A stretch of 64,000 nucleotides of DNA from Mariniphaga sp. (GTDB lineage Bacteria; Bacteroidota; Bacteroidia; Bacteroidales; Prolixibacteraceae), in NCBI GenBank assembly GCA_024636975.1, contig JAGXGA010000056.1, forward strand, positions 1 through 64,000, read 5' to 3'. The notes under the pieces are model-generated. The model did not search any database, had not been told where the DNA came from, and worked only from the letters and a program-made list of their open reading frames with translations. Below, piece after piece: positions 1 to 9,915 of this stretch; position 1 is the first letter of the stretch, and each line of letters begins with the position of its first letter. The position numbers and the translations under genes were made by a program.

Positions 1-124
1 AGTCAGGCTTCTCAAACTTTATTTTAAAATCTTCAAATAGTTTCATTGGTATTTTTTCCTAAATTTACAAAGGAAAAGACTTTTTAAGAAGCAAATAGAG
101 TGCTAGTTATCAACATTTTATTGT

Positions 125-1393
125 TTATTGACAGACACTAGTTAGATGGATGTATCTATCCATTATGTTATACGATGACTGTCCTACCCACTTCAATATA
201 CTTTTCCAATTAACACCTTTTGTAACCGCCAATGATATAAATGTATCTCTGAAATTGTGGCTAGTGTGGTCGGTTTTGAATTCTAAATGTTCAAATTCAT
301 CTTTATTTGAAATTGATTTCAGTAATTCTTTAATGGTTCTATTATAAGGTTGGTTTTGCATACTATAACATGATGTATCAAAGTTAACTTCTTCAAGTAA
401 TTCTTTTGAATATTTATTTAATGGTTGTTCAACAACAACATCATAATTATCTGTTTTTGTTGGTGTGAAAATCAAAAAATTTTCTTTAATGTTTTCTGGT
501 TTAATCCTTTTGATGTCACCATAACGCATTCCAATAAAGCATTGTAATAATATCATTTTCCTTACGGTTTCAAAATGATTTTCTGTAAACGTATGATTAT
601 ATAATGCCATTAGTTGTTCTTCGGTTATGGGATTTGGTTTGTTTTTACTCTTTTTTCCTCTTTTGAACTTTTTAGATTGAAATTTATCAGTCATCTCAAT
701 ATTTTGTTCATCCTTAACTTCCCAGTAATGGTAGAGTACAGTATTTAAAATGGTATAACATTTTTCAATTGTCCCATCAGCATAGTTCTCTTTATTTAAC
801 CATACTTCAAAATCATCAGACCAACTGATATTGATGTCTTTTAAATATGTTTTCCTATCGTTACTATCATCGAATCTTTTAATTCTGTTCAATACAGTTT
901 TGAACTCTTTAATTGTACCTTGCCTATGTCCTAATTTCTTTCGTCTTTCATAGTATTCTTCAATATAATCAGCCAGTGACTTTTTATATTTTAAAAACTT
1001 TTTTGAGGGAAATACTTCCTCAATTAAAAGGAATTCTTCTTTGCTTAGCATAGCAAATTGATATTCCAAATTGGGATTATTTATATAATTACTTATCTGG
1101 CTTTCTTTATCCTTAATGAATCTGTTTTTCTGTTGGTAATTAAAATCGCCTTTTAACACTTCCCCTTTCTTGCTTGACCAATGTGCTGGTTTTACTCGAA
1201 TATTTGTAGGTACTTTCTTCTTCTTTAAATCTTTTTTTTCAATTGGACTATATCTTCGAAGAAGTATATAAACCATTGCTTCACCGTTTTTATCCGTTTG
1301 TTTTGGAATGATAATTCTTCTAATTTTAGCATCCCTTGGAGTTATATATGTATTTACGTATTTTGCTATTTGGTCATCTGTGTAATGTGACAT
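125..1393 (-). CDS. Tyrosine recombinase / phage-type integrase
   Basis: Site-specific DNA recombinase of 422 residues that would catalyse integration and excision of the element. The N-terminal ~110 residues are basic and look like an arm-DNA-binding domain; residues ~130-245 fit the SAM-like core-binding domain; the rest is the catalytic domain. The catalytic set is visible: Arg290 in GMRYGD, His379 and Arg382 in SHNFRD, the WVG segment in place of the second His, and the nucleophile Tyr414 in DRYIHLT close to the C-terminus. Nothing is missing, so the enzyme should be active. The start ATG is 150 bp from the att core, with three short repeats between. The gene is AT- and Lys-rich compared with the neighbouring chromosome, as expected of acquired DNA. 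Confidence 0.9.
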   Translation of the reverse strand: MSHYTDDQIAKYVNTYITPRDAKIRRIIIPKQTDKNGEAMVYILLRRYSPIEKKDLKKKKVPTNIRVKPAHWSSKKGEVLKGDFNYQQKNRFIKDKESQISNYINNPNLEYQFAMLSKEEFLLIEEVFPSKKFLKYKKSLADYIEEYYERRKKLGHRQGTIKEFKTVLNRIKRFDDSNDRKTYLKDINISWSDDFEVWLNKENYADGTIEKCYTILNTVLYHYWEVKDEQNIEMTDKFQSKKFKRGKKSKNKPNPITEEQLMALYNHTFTENHFETVRKMILLQCFIGMRYGDIKRIKPENIKENFLIFTPTKTDNYDVVVEQPLNKYSKELLEEVNFDTSCYSMQNQPYNRTIKELLKSISNKDEFEHLEFKTDHTSHNFRDTFISLAVTKGVNWKSILKWVGQSSYNIMDRYIHLTSVCQ

Positions 1394-1394
1394 A

Positions 1395-1504
1395 TTAGTG
1401 CAAATTTCTAAGATTTGACAAATGAATATTTATTAATTGTAAATTAAGTATTTAGAAGCCTAAATTAGTGCAAAAAGTATAAATACCAAAATTTTTAGTG
1501 CAAA
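1395..1504 (+). repeat. Three TTAGTGCAAA repeats, probable integrase arm sites
   Basis: The 10-mer TTAGTGCAAA occurs three times in the same orientation, at 1395-1404, 1465-1474 and 1495-1504, all between the integrase start codon and the att core. Copies one and three extend to TTAGTGCAAATTT. Arm-type sites of tyrosine integrases are short direct repeats at this distance from the crossover site, so that role is inferred. The first copy lies just upstream of the integrase start, so binding there could also repress the gene. Confidence 0.5.
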
Positions 1505-1542
1505 TTTGCATATTGATTATCAATTGAATAGCATGATATTAT

Positions 1543-1560
1543 AGTCCTGCTACCCCGACA
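1543..1560. other. att core: 3' end of a tRNA gene
   Basis: The sequence AGTCCTGCTACCCCGACA reads as the end of a tRNA gene: last T-loop bases (AGT), 3' strand of the T-stem (CCTGC), acceptor strand (TACCCCG), and discriminator A. No matching 5' T-stem strand (GCAGG) precedes it, so it is not a complete tRNA. C1-G72 with A73 is typical of bacterial tRNA-Pro, which makes proline a reasonable guess. This is what remains at the far end of an element that integrated into a tRNA 3' end. Confidence 0.6.
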
Positions 1561-1563
1561 TTT

Positions 1564-1606
1564 AAAAGGATTAAGTAGTTGAAGAACTGCTTAATCCTTT
1601 TTTTTT
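1564..1606 (+). terminator. Intrinsic terminator, probably of the displaced tRNA
   Basis: A 15-bp stem (AAGGATTAAGTAGTT with AACTGCTTAATCCTT, one G-U pair) closes on the tetraloop GAAG and is followed by a run of nine T. It begins six bases after the tRNA-end sequence, where a tRNA terminator would be. No gene on the plus strand precedes it now, so it is best explained as the terminator of the tRNA split off by integration. Confidence 0.75.
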
Positions 1607-1929
1607 GTGTCCTGATAAAATTTCGGCATTTGATACCAATTGTATTTTATAACTCTCTTGTAACTGCCTTCTGTTTTTGCATTAAGGATGGATAGTTCTT
1701 TAACTTAAATTACACAAAAAATCATATCACGCTTGTGCTTCGGATTATTCAATAAAATAATGGTATGAACTTGATTTCTATTCGTATGTATGTAAAGATT
1801 TTTTATGTAGGTTTGTTTGTACTTTTTTTTAAGCGACCTTTAGATAAAGCAAAAGAATTATGACTTCTCTGAAATAATCTTTCCTGGATTTATTGAATAT
1901 AGATTTTTGTTCTAACCGAAAACCATTTT
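1607..1929. other. Non-coding stretch upstream of the macroglobulin gene
   Basis: About 320 bp without a convincing reading frame. A possible -7 element TAGGTTTG lies at 1808-1815, but no TTG is found 19-21 bases upstream, so I do not call a promoter. The promoter of the macroglobulin gene presumably lies here. Confidence 0.4.
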
Positions 1930-4900
1930 ATGAATAAAGTAATTTCCCAGTTGCTTGTTTTGATCTTTTCAGTTTTTATAAGCTGCCAGTCAAATAAACA
2001 ACCAATAATAACCGATGCCGTCTTCGGCAAATATGTCCAGGCTTTTACCAGTGGAACTGTTTCAACTGAGGCGATCATCGTTGTTCATCTCGCACAACCG
2101 GTTACAGAAAAGTATAAACAGGGGGTGACCCTTTTCCGATTTTTACCGGAGATTAAAGGTAAAACCGTTTTGGTTGGTGACCGTATTGTTGAATTTCACC
2201 CGGATCAACCAATGGATCCCGGAAAGCTTTATACAGCCGAATTCTTACTGGAGGAAATTATAAATACCGATGAAGCCCTAAAGCCGATGCCGTTTCAGTT
2301 TACCACCCTCGAACAGTCGTTCTCTATAAATTTTGATGGGCTAAAAAACTATGATGGCGGACCCTATAACAAAATGAAACTGGATGGTTACCTGCTTACC
2401 GCCGATGTTGCTAACTCTGTAGAAGCAGAAAAGGTCATACAGGCATCTTATGAAGGGAAAGAGATAGTCTTGCAATGGATGCACGAACCCGACCGGCGAA
2501 AGCATTTTTTTACTATCGATAGTTTGTTGCGGCCGCAGGACCGTTCCGGTGAACTAATAATTGAATGGAATGGTAATTCGTTAAACGCAGATAAACAAGG
2601 CAGCGAAACCTTTGAGATTCCTGCAGAGAATGTTTTTAATATACTGGAGGCCAAAGTATTACAGGAACCTGAGCAGCACATTCAGATCCGCTTCTCCGAT
2701 CCTTTAATGAAAACGAAGGACCTGACCGGATTGGTTTCTCTTGATGACGGAACCGCTCTCCGGCTTACGATTGAAGGCAATACGATAAAAGGCTGGCCTA
2801 CGGACATTCTTTCCGGTGAAATAAACCTGGTCATTTCAGAAGGCATACAAAGTATCAATTATACCAGGCTAAAAACAACAGAAACCTTCCGGCTGCAGTT
2901 CCGCAGCATAAAACCGGCTGTCCGTTTCATTGGGAAAGGAAATATTGTCCCGCAAAGCGGATCACTTGAAATGCCTTTTGAGGCAGTGAACCTGAATGCC
3001 GTGGAAGTACGCGTTGTGCAGATTTATAAAGACAATGTTTTAATGTTCTTTCAACAAAACCAATTGGAAGAAAGTGACAACCTGAAGAAAACAGGAAGGC
3101 TGGTTTATTCAGGAATTGTTACGTTGACACCACCCAGACCGGGTGGAATGGAGCGATGGAATACCTATAAAATTAACCTTGCACAGCTATTAGTGATCGA
3201 ACAGGGTGCCATTTACAATGTAGAATTACGTTTCAAAAAAGAATTTTCTGTTTACAATTGCGGCGAAGAAAATAACCATAAACAGCTTCAGGAAACCAGG
3301 CTTCAGGAAGACGAACCCTATCAGACAGAATGGGATCAGCCGGGCTGGTATTCCGGTTATTATTATCCTGAAGGCTACAACTGGGAGGAACGCGATAATC
3401 CATGTCATATTTCCTATTACAATTCTAACCAATTTATGTCGCGTAATATTTTTGCATCGGAGCTGGGAATTATTGTCAAAGAAGGCCGCAACCACCATCT
3501 CGATTTTGCGGTTACCAATTTGCTTACCACCGACCCTGAACAGGGGGTAGAACTTCATTTGTACAATTTCCAGAACCGGTTGATTGAAACTGTAGTGACC
3601 GATAATAAGGGGTTCGCCCGTGTCGATTTGAAGAAAAAACCGTTTTTGCTGATGGCGCAAAAGGGAATGCAGTTTGGTTATTTGCGCCTCGACGACGGAT
3701 CTGCACTTTCAACCAGTAATTTTAATGTTACAGGCCAGGAAATCACCGACGGGCTAAAAGGTTTTATCTATGGCGAACGTGGTGTTTGGCGCCCGGGCGA
3801 CACGCTTTTCCTGAATTTAATTGTGGAAAAGGAATATGCAGGGCTTCCTGAAAATTATCCTGTAATTTTCCAGTTAACAAATCCAAGCGGACAGGTTGTA
3901 GAAAAAAGGGTACAGACCAATAATCAAAACGGATTTTATTCTTTTATCATAAAAACTGAAACAGATGCGCCTACCGGAAATTGGCTTGCTGAAGCAAAAG
4001 TAGGTAATGCTACATTTTCAAAACGGTTAAAAATAGAAACGGTAAAACCCAACCGCCTGAAAGTAGAGCTTGGATTGTCCAAAACACCGCTTACAAAAAA
4101 AACAAAACAGATTCCGTTGGAATCGTCGTGGCTTTTTGGTACGCCTGCCCGCTTTTTGAAAACAAAAGTGGATGTACTTTTTGTAAGAGACAAAACCTTA
4201 TTTGAAGGTTTTGAACATTACTCTTTTACCGATCCGGCTTCCGAATTTTCACCTGCTGAACAAACTATTTTTGAAGACCGACTGGATGAAAATGGCAAAA
4301 CAGTTATTCCTGTCGATTTTCATTCACTCAACAATGCACCGGGAATGTTAAAAGCGTGGTTTACCAGCCGGGTGTTTGAAGAGGGTGGCGATTTCAGTAT
4401 TAATGTGTCACAGGCGCAATTTGCTCCTTTTACCAATTTTGTAGGGGTAAAAATGCCCGCTTCGGAAGACAATTGGTATAAAACCGATACGGATTATTTA
4501 CCTGAGATCGTATTGGTTGATGAAAACGGGCAACCGGCTTCAGGTGCCGATTTGCAGGCCAAACTATATAAGATCGACTGGCGCTGGTGGTGGGAATCGG
4601 GCGATGAATACCTTGCACAATATGTCTCCGGCAGTCATTACCGGCCGGTGGCTACCTGGAACATCAAGGAGGCCGGTCATAAAAATACGATTAAGCTGAA
4701 CTTAAAGTACCGCAACTGGGACGATAACGGGCGCTACCTGCTTTGGGTGAAAGACAAGAAGGGCGGTCATGCAGCAGGCGTTACTTTCTACATGTCGAAA
4801 TGGGGAAGTTGGCGATCGGATGGAATGGCCGACGGCGCCACTTTGCTCACGTTGCGTACCGACAAGGAAAAATACCAGGTTGGTGAAAAAATTGAAGTTA

Positions 4901-7461
4901 TCCTTCCTTCGTCTAAAGCTGGAAGAGCATTGGTAAGCCTGGAAAACGGAACGGAAGTTACCGATTTGTTCTGGGTAGAAACGGAAGAAAAACAAACCCG
5001 GTTTACTATTGAAGCAAAGCCTGAAATGGCGCCAAACTTTTACATTCACATCAGTTTAATCCAACCCTACGGACAAACTGAAAATGATGCACCACTCAGG
5101 TTGTATGGTGTGACTTCAGTGCTGGTAGAGAATCAGGAAACTATTTTAAAACCTGTTATTATTGCACCGGCAGATATTGAACCGGAACAAAAATATACAA
5201 TCAGCATTTCGGAAGCCAACAAAAAGGAAATGACCTATACGCTGGCAATAGTTGACGACGGTCTCCTTGGACTGACCAATTTCAGGACACCCGATCCGCA
5301 CACTGCATTTTATGCCCGTGAAGCATTGGGAGTTAAAACATGGGATTTATATGATTATGTTGCCGGAGCATATGGTGCAAAACTTGAAAAAGCCTTTGCC
5401 GTAGGTGGCGACAGTGAAATGCTGGCATCAGGTAAAAAGGAAGTAACCCGCTTTAAACCGGTGGTGCAGTTTGCAGGGCCATTTACACTGAAGAAAGGCC
5501 AAACAAACAAACACGATTTTGTTATGCCCAATTATGTGGGGTCGGTCCGTGTGATGGCAGTTGCCGGAAACAATGGGGCTTACGGCAATGCAGAAAAAAC
5601 AGTTCCCGTGCGAAAGGGATTGATGTTGCTGGCCTCGTTACCACGGGTTTTGGCACCTGAAGAAGAAGTGAGCCTCCCTGTTAACATTTTTGCTATGAAA
5701 GAGAATGTGAAAAATGTAACTGTGCGGGTAAAAACCAATGACCTGATGGAACTGTCGGGTGAATCGCAAAAGAGCGTTGAGTTTTCCACCTTAGGTGAAA
5801 ATATGGTTTATTTCAACCTCAAAGTGAAATCAAAAACAGGCATTGGGAGAATAGAAATTGAAGCCGGTAGTGGCAGCGAGCGGGCAACCTATGAAGTGGA
5901 ACTGGAAATTAGAAACCCCAATTCGGCCGTTACCATTGAGAGTTCGGAAATGGTGGATGGTAAAAAAAGCTGGACAACCTCTATAGAGGTACCTGGGGAA
6001 GTTACAGCCGGTGAGGCATGGGTTGAAATCTCAGGATTTCCGCCTTTGAACCTCACCAAACACCTGGATTATCTCATTGGTTATCCCCATGGATGCATCG
6101 AACAAATAGTTTCCGGAGCTTTCCCGCAACTGTTTTTAGCTGATTTAACTGATTTGTCGGCTGACCAAAAACAGGAAACCGAAGACAACATTCGCAGCGT
6201 TTTGCAAAAACTACCGGCTTTCCAGTTACCCAATGGTGGATTTGGTTACTGGCCTGGGGCAACAGTGGTAAACGAGTGGGGAGCCAGTTATGCTGGTCAT
6301 TTCATGCTGAAAGTAGAGAATGAGGGCTATTCCCTGCCTGTTGGATTAAAGGATAAATGGCTGAATTTTCAACGAACATCGGCGCGAAACTGGAATCCGC
6401 AAGCGAATTCTGTCAACGATATATACCATCGCCACTACGATTTTGTGCAGGCTTACCGTTTATATACGCTTGCGTTGGCCGGTTCACCTGATTTGGGAGC
6501 CATGAACCGGTTGCGTGAAAAGAGAGAGAAATCAGCCGAAGTATCTTGGAGGCTGGCAGCAGCCTATGTATTGGCCGGTCAGCCTGAGGCAGCCCGGCAT
6601 TTGATTGCCAATACCACAACAACCGTGGACGATTACCGCGAAATGGGCGGCACCTTTGGTTCAGCCCTCCGCGATAAGGCGATGATATTGGAAACACTGA
6701 TCCTGATGAAAGAAAAAGAGCAGGCATTTAAAATGCTGCAGAATATTTCAAACGAGATAACCCGGCACGAGTGGCTGAGCACTCAAACAGCCGCCTGGTG
6801 TTTGTCGTCGGCTGCCGGCTTTGCCCGTGAGTACTTTAGCGGGGATACCGAAACCCGTTTTGAAATGGTTGTAAATGGAGAGAAAACAAGTCTTCGCACA
6901 AAAATCCCGGTGCTTACGTTTCCTGTAAATATTAAAAACGATAGCAGCATCCGGGTTGAATATACAAACAAAGGTGAATCACCTGCATTTGTAAAGGTGT
7001 TTGCCCGCGGAATCCCTGTTGGGGTGGATTCTGTTCCGGTTTCCAGTGAATTACTGCTGAATGTCAGATATATCGATCCTGCGGGTAAAGATGTCAATCC
7101 GCAGGCATTAAAACAGGGCGAAGATTTCCGTATGGTGGCAACTGTTAAAAATCCCGGAACGTTAAAAGACTACAAAGAGATGGTTTTAAATACGGTGTTT
7201 CCATCGGGTTGGGAAATCATCAACAAAAGGATGAATGATATCCCTCAGGAACAGAATTCGGCGTTTGAATACCAGGATATTCGTGATGATCGGGTTTATA
7301 CCTATTTTGATTTGGATATGAATCAGCAAAAGTCTTTTATTTTTTATCTGAATGCCGCCTACACCGGACGTTTCTATCAGCCACCGGTAAATTGCGAAGC
7401 CATGTATGACGTAAGTGTCCGTGCTCAAAATGCTGGCAGCTGGGTGGAGGTGAAAAAATAA
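1930..7461 (+). CDS. Alpha-2-macroglobulin family lipoprotein (YfhM type)
   Basis: Large periplasmic protease-trapping protein of 1843 residues. The N-terminus is a lipoprotein signal ending in FISC, so the mature protein begins at Cys19 and is membrane-anchored. It has the long series of MG-type beta domains, including an ERGVWRPGDT segment, and the thioester motif GCIEQ with Cys1389 and Gln1392. The thioester traps attacking proteases covalently, as in Escherichia coli YfhM. The following gene is penicillin-binding protein 1C; the two are paired in many bacteria, where the trap is thought to protect the periplasm when the wall is breached. The 66-bp gap fits one operon. Length and motifs are complete. 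Confidence 0.95.
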   Translation: MNKVISQLLVLIFSVFISCQSNKQPIITDAVFGKYVQAFTSGTVSTEAIIVVHLAQPVTEKYKQGVTLFRFLPEIKGKTVLVGDRIVEFHPDQPMDPGKLYTAEFLLEEIINTDEALKPMPFQFTTLEQSFSINFDGLKNYDGGPYNKMKLDGYLLTADVANSVEAEKVIQASYEGKEIVLQWMHEPDRRKHFFTIDSLLRPQDRSGELIIEWNGNSLNADKQGSETFEIPAENVFNILEAKVLQEPEQHIQIRFSDPLMKTKDLTGLVSLDDGTALRLTIEGNTIKGWPTDILSGEINLVISEGIQSINYTRLKTTETFRLQFRSIKPAVRFIGKGNIVPQSGSLEMPFEAVNLNAVEVRVVQIYKDNVLMFFQQNQLEESDNLKKTGRLVYSGIVTLTPPRPGGMERWNTYKINLAQLLVIEQGAIYNVELRFKKEFSVYNCGEENNHKQLQETRLQEDEPYQTEWDQPGWYSGYYYPEGYNWEERDNPCHISYYNSNQFMSRNIFASELGIIVKEGRNHHLDFAVTNLLTTDPEQGVELHLYNFQNRLIETVVTDNKGFARVDLKKKPFLLMAQKGMQFGYLRLDDGSALSTSNFNVTGQEITDGLKGFIYGERGVWRPGDTLFLNLIVEKEYAGLPENYPVIFQLTNPSGQVVEKRVQTNNQNGFYSFIIKTETDAPTGNWLAEAKVGNATFSKRLKIETVKPNRLKVELGLSKTPLTKKTKQIPLESSWLFGTPARFLKTKVDVLFVRDKTLFEGFEHYSFTDPASEFSPAEQTIFEDRLDENGKTVIPVDFHSLNNAPGMLKAWFTSRVFEEGGDFSINVSQAQFAPFTNFVGVKMPASEDNWYKTDTDYLPEIVLVDENGQPASGADLQAKLYKIDWRWWWESGDEYLAQYVSGSHYRPVATWNIKEAGHKNTIKLNLKYRNWDDNGRYLLWVKDKKGGHAAGVTFYMSKWGSWRSDGMADGATLLTLRTDKEKYQVGEKIEVILPSSKAGRALVSLENGTEVTDLFWVETEEKQTRFTIEAKPEMAPNFYIHISLIQPYGQTENDAPLRLYGVTSVLVENQETILKPVIIAPADIEPEQKYTISISEANKKEMTYTLAIVDDGLLGLTNFRTPDPHTAFYAREALGVKTWDLYDYVAGAYGAKLEKAFAVGGDSEMLASGKKEVTRFKPVVQFAGPFTLKKGQTNKHDFVMPNYVGSVRVMAVAGNNGAYGNAEKTVPVRKGLMLLASLPRVLAPEEEVSLPVNIFAMKENVKNVTVRVKTNDLMELSGESQKSVEFSTLGENMVYFNLKVKSKTGIGRIEIEAGSGSERATYEVELEIRNPNSAVTIESSEMVDGKKSWTTSIEVPGEVTAGEAWVEISGFPPLNLTKHLDYLIGYPHGCIEQIVSGAFPQLFLADLTDLSADQKQETEDNIRSVLQKLPAFQLPNGGFGYWPGATVVNEWGASYAGHFMLKVENEGYSLPVGLKDKWLNFQRTSARNWNPQANSVNDIYHRHYDFVQAYRLYTLALAGSPDLGAMNRLREKREKSAEVSWRLAAAYVLAGQPEAARHLIANTTTTVDDYREMGGTFGSALRDKAMILETLILMKEKEQAFKMLQNISNEITRHEWLSTQTAAWCLSSAAGFAREYFSGDTETRFEMVVNGEKTSLRTKIPVLTFPVNIKNDSSIRVEYTNKGESPAFVKVFARGIPVGVDSVPVSSELLLNVRYIDPAGKDVNPQALKQGEDFRMVATVKNPGTLKDYKEMVLNTVFPSGWEIINKRMNDIPQEQNSAFEYQDIRDDRVYTYFDLDMNQQKSFIFYLNAAYTGRFYQPPVNCEAMYDVSVRAQNAGSWVEVKK

Positions 7462-7527
7462 TTAGCTACGGTATTTTTACCAGGGGCATGGAATGAATCA
7501 TTCTTTTTAGTTAACAGATCAACACAA

Positions 7528-9915
7528 TTGGGATTGAAAAATATATGTAAAAAATACAAACTACTATTCAAAAAATGGAAGCTGCTGCTTCTTATTGTTG
7601 TTGCAGTTTCTTTTTTCATCACCTTTTATTTTATGGTTCCCCGGCCACTGTTTGATGTACCTTTTTCAACTGTGGTAGAAAGTGAGGAGGGCAGGTTATT
7701 GGGTGCACGAGTTGCTGCCGATCAGCAGTGGCGCTTTCCCTCCCCCGATTCCATTCCTTTTAAATACGAAAAGTGCCTTATCCTGTTTGAAGACACTTAC
7801 TTTTACCTTCACCCCGGAATAAATCCTGTTTCATTGGCCAGGGCAGCGGTTCAGAATATTAAAGCCGGTAAAATTTTAAGTGGCGGAAGCACGGTTACGA
7901 TGCAGGTATGCCGAATGGCAAGAGATGATAAAGCACGTTCATTCAAGAACAAAATTATTGAAATGATATGGGCTTTAAACCTGGAACTCCGCTTGTCAAA
8001 GAGGGAAATTTTAAAAATCTATGCTTCACATGCCCCGTTTGGGGGGAACATTGTTGGACTTGAAACGGCCGCCTGGCGCTATTTTGCCCGTCCGGCTTCC
8101 GAGTTGTCATGGGGCGAATCGGCTACGCTGGCTGTTTTGCCCAATGCACCTGCGCTAATCTATCCCGGAAGACTTGATCAGCGGTTAAAGCAAAAACGCG
8201 ATCGCCTGTTGGCGAAGCTGCTGGATAATCGCACAATTGACAGCCTCACATTTCAATTATCGGTTGCCGAACCTTTGCCTGAGAAGGTTAACCCACTGCC
8301 TATAACTGCCTACCATTTGGTGGAGAGGGCTGCGGAGGAAAAACACGGAGAGCGCGTCCTGTCAACAGTTGATGGATTTTTGCAGGAAAAAGTGGCAGAA
8401 GTGGCCTGCCGGCACCGAAAAATACTGGAAGCCAACCACATTTATAACCTGGCAGTTGTGGTTTCTGAAGTGTCGTCAAAAGAGGTAAAAGCGTATGTGG
8501 GGAATTATTTCGACGGAATAGAGGACAACCACGCCAACAATGTAGATGTTGTGCAGGCGTTGCGAAGTACCGGCAGTATATTAAAACCATTTTTATACTG
8601 TCAGATGCTTGACGACGGACAAATTACACCACAAATGTTAATTCCCGACGTTCCCACCCGGTTTGGTGGTTTTACACCGCTTAATTTTGACCAGGATTAT
8701 AGTGGCGCTGTGCCCGCCGCCGAAGCGCTGGCACGTTCATTGAATATTCCGGCAGTGAAAATGTTGCAAAATTACGGAGTTACGCCCTTCTATTCTTTTC
8801 TGAAAAAAGCAGGCATGAATTCACTCACCCGTCCGCCCGACCATTACGGACTATCACTCATCCTGGGTGGGGCAGAAGTTTCGTTGTGGAACATGGCAGG
8901 AATGTACACATCACTGGTTTCTATTCTTAATAATTACTCTTCGCACGATGGTTCATATGTTTCTGATCCGTTTTCACCGCTGGTCTGGAACAAAGCAAAT
9001 GCACAGGTAAAAACTCTGCAGGAACAAACCGATCAGCCGGTACTTCGTGCTTCTGCGATCTACCTTACCCTGCAGGCTTTGCTAAAGGTGAAGCGCCCGG
9101 AATCGGAGGCTGGCTGGCAGGAGTTTGCATCGATGCGAAACATTGCATGGAAAACAGGGACTAGTTTTGGTTTTCGCGATGGGTGGGCTGTGGGTATGAC
9201 AAAGGATTACGTAGTGGCCGTCTGGGTTGGAAATGCCGATGGTGAAGGCCGCCCGGGATTAACCGGAGTAGCTGCCGCTGCACCGCTGATGTTTGATGTT
9301 TTTAAGTTGCTTCCTGCCTCCGGGTGGTTTAGTATGCCCGTTGACGAAATGGAACAGGTTGAGATCTGCCCGGAAAGCGGCTACCGCCCCGGAATTAATT
9401 GCGATTCCGTGAAAAGCGTCTGGTTACCGGCTGGTACAAAAGCAGAAGTGTGCCCGTGGCATCGTACCATTCACTTTAATGAAACAGAAACACACAGGGT
9501 GAATGCCGATTGCTATCCGGTATCAGAAATGAAACATAAAAACTGGTTTATTTTACCTCCGGCAATGGAATATTTTTTCAGGCTCCGAAACCCGGTCTAT
9601 TCTCTGTTGCCTCCGCTGTTGCCTGGTTGTTCCGATAAAATTGAAAACATGGAGTTTGTTTATCCACGCGAATGGAACAATCTTTTTATTCCCGTCGATT
9701 TGGACGGAACCCCGGGAAGACTGATATTTGAACTGGTACACAGGGGGCATAACTCAGAGGTGTACTGGCACCTTGACGAGCAATTTCTGGGTGCTACCTC
9801 CGGAAAGCATCAGATTGCCATTCATCCTGAAGGCGGCTGGCACATCCTCAATGTAACCGACCAGGTAGGAAACAGCATCACCCGACGTTTTTTTGTGGCC
9901 AGTAATAACAAATAA
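7528..9915 (+). CDS. pbpC: Penicillin-binding protein 1C
   Basis: Bifunctional peptidoglycan glycosyltransferase/transpeptidase-type protein, 795 residues. One membrane segment (residues ~18-37) is followed by a GT51 domain with catalytic Glu88 in EDTYFYLHPG and the GGSTVTMQ motif. The transpeptidase domain has Ser350-x-x-Lys353 (SILK), an SLN triad and Lys542-Thr-Gly. The C-terminal ~100 residues fit the BiPBP_C beta domain typical of class C. The assigned start is a TTG: the first ATG lies at the end of the membrane segment and would remove it, so a non-ATG start upstream is needed. The preceding macroglobulin gene supports the 1C assignment over 1A. The 3' end abuts a decayed gene on the other strand. 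Confidence 0.93.
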   Translation: MGLKNICKKYKLLFKKWKLLLLIVVAVSFFITFYFMVPRPLFDVPFSTVVESEEGRLLGARVAADQQWRFPSPDSIPFKYEKCLILFEDTYFYLHPGINPVSLARAAVQNIKAGKILSGGSTVTMQVCRMARDDKARSFKNKIIEMIWALNLELRLSKREILKIYASHAPFGGNIVGLETAAWRYFARPASELSWGESATLAVLPNAPALIYPGRLDQRLKQKRDRLLAKLLDNRTIDSLTFQLSVAEPLPEKVNPLPITAYHLVERAAEEKHGERVLSTVDGFLQEKVAEVACRHRKILEANHIYNLAVVVSEVSSKEVKAYVGNYFDGIEDNHANNVDVVQALRSTGSILKPFLYCQMLDDGQITPQMLIPDVPTRFGGFTPLNFDQDYSGAVPAAEALARSLNIPAVKMLQNYGVTPFYSFLKKAGMNSLTRPPDHYGLSLILGGAEVSLWNMAGMYTSLVSILNNYSSHDGSYVSDPFSPLVWNKANAQVKTLQEQTDQPVLRASAIYLTLQALLKVKRPESEAGWQEFASMRNIAWKTGTSFGFRDGWAVGMTKDYVVAVWVGNADGEGRPGLTGVAAAAPLMFDVFKLLPASGWFSMPVDEMEQVEICPESGYRPGINCDSVKSVWLPAGTKAEVCPWHRTIHFNETETHRVNADCYPVSEMKHKNWFILPPAMEYFFRLRNPVYSLLPPLLPGCSDKIENMEFVYPREWNNLFIPVDLDGTPGRLIFELVHRGHNSEVYWHLDEQFLGATSGKHQIAIHPEGGWHILNVTDQVGNSITRRFFVASNNK

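Larger units (their letters stand above)
1..1560. mobile_element. End of an integrated element (partial)
   Basis: The stretch from the window edge to the att core has the parts of one end of a site-specifically integrated element. It holds a complete tyrosine recombinase reading away from the boundary, three identical 10-bp repeats between that gene and the boundary, and an 18-bp match to a tRNA 3' end as the last sequence of the element. The sequence is visibly more AT-rich than the chromosome to the right. The rest of the element, its cargo and the intact tRNA should lie to the left, outside the window. Whether it is a conjugative element, a prophage or a small island cannot be told from here. 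Confidence 0.65.

Noticed and set aside
1-1393. Defence system carried by the integrated element
   Set aside because: Only the integrase is inside the window; no other cargo gene can be seen.
1500-1560. A complete tRNA gene ending at 1560
   Set aside because: Only the 3' T-stem and acceptor strand are present; no complementary GCAGG, anticodon arm or 5' acceptor strand precedes them.
3226-3660. Long minus-strand open frames inside the macroglobulin and PorU genes
   Set aside because: They lie wholly inside well-supported genes, have biased composition and show no motif, signal or start context.
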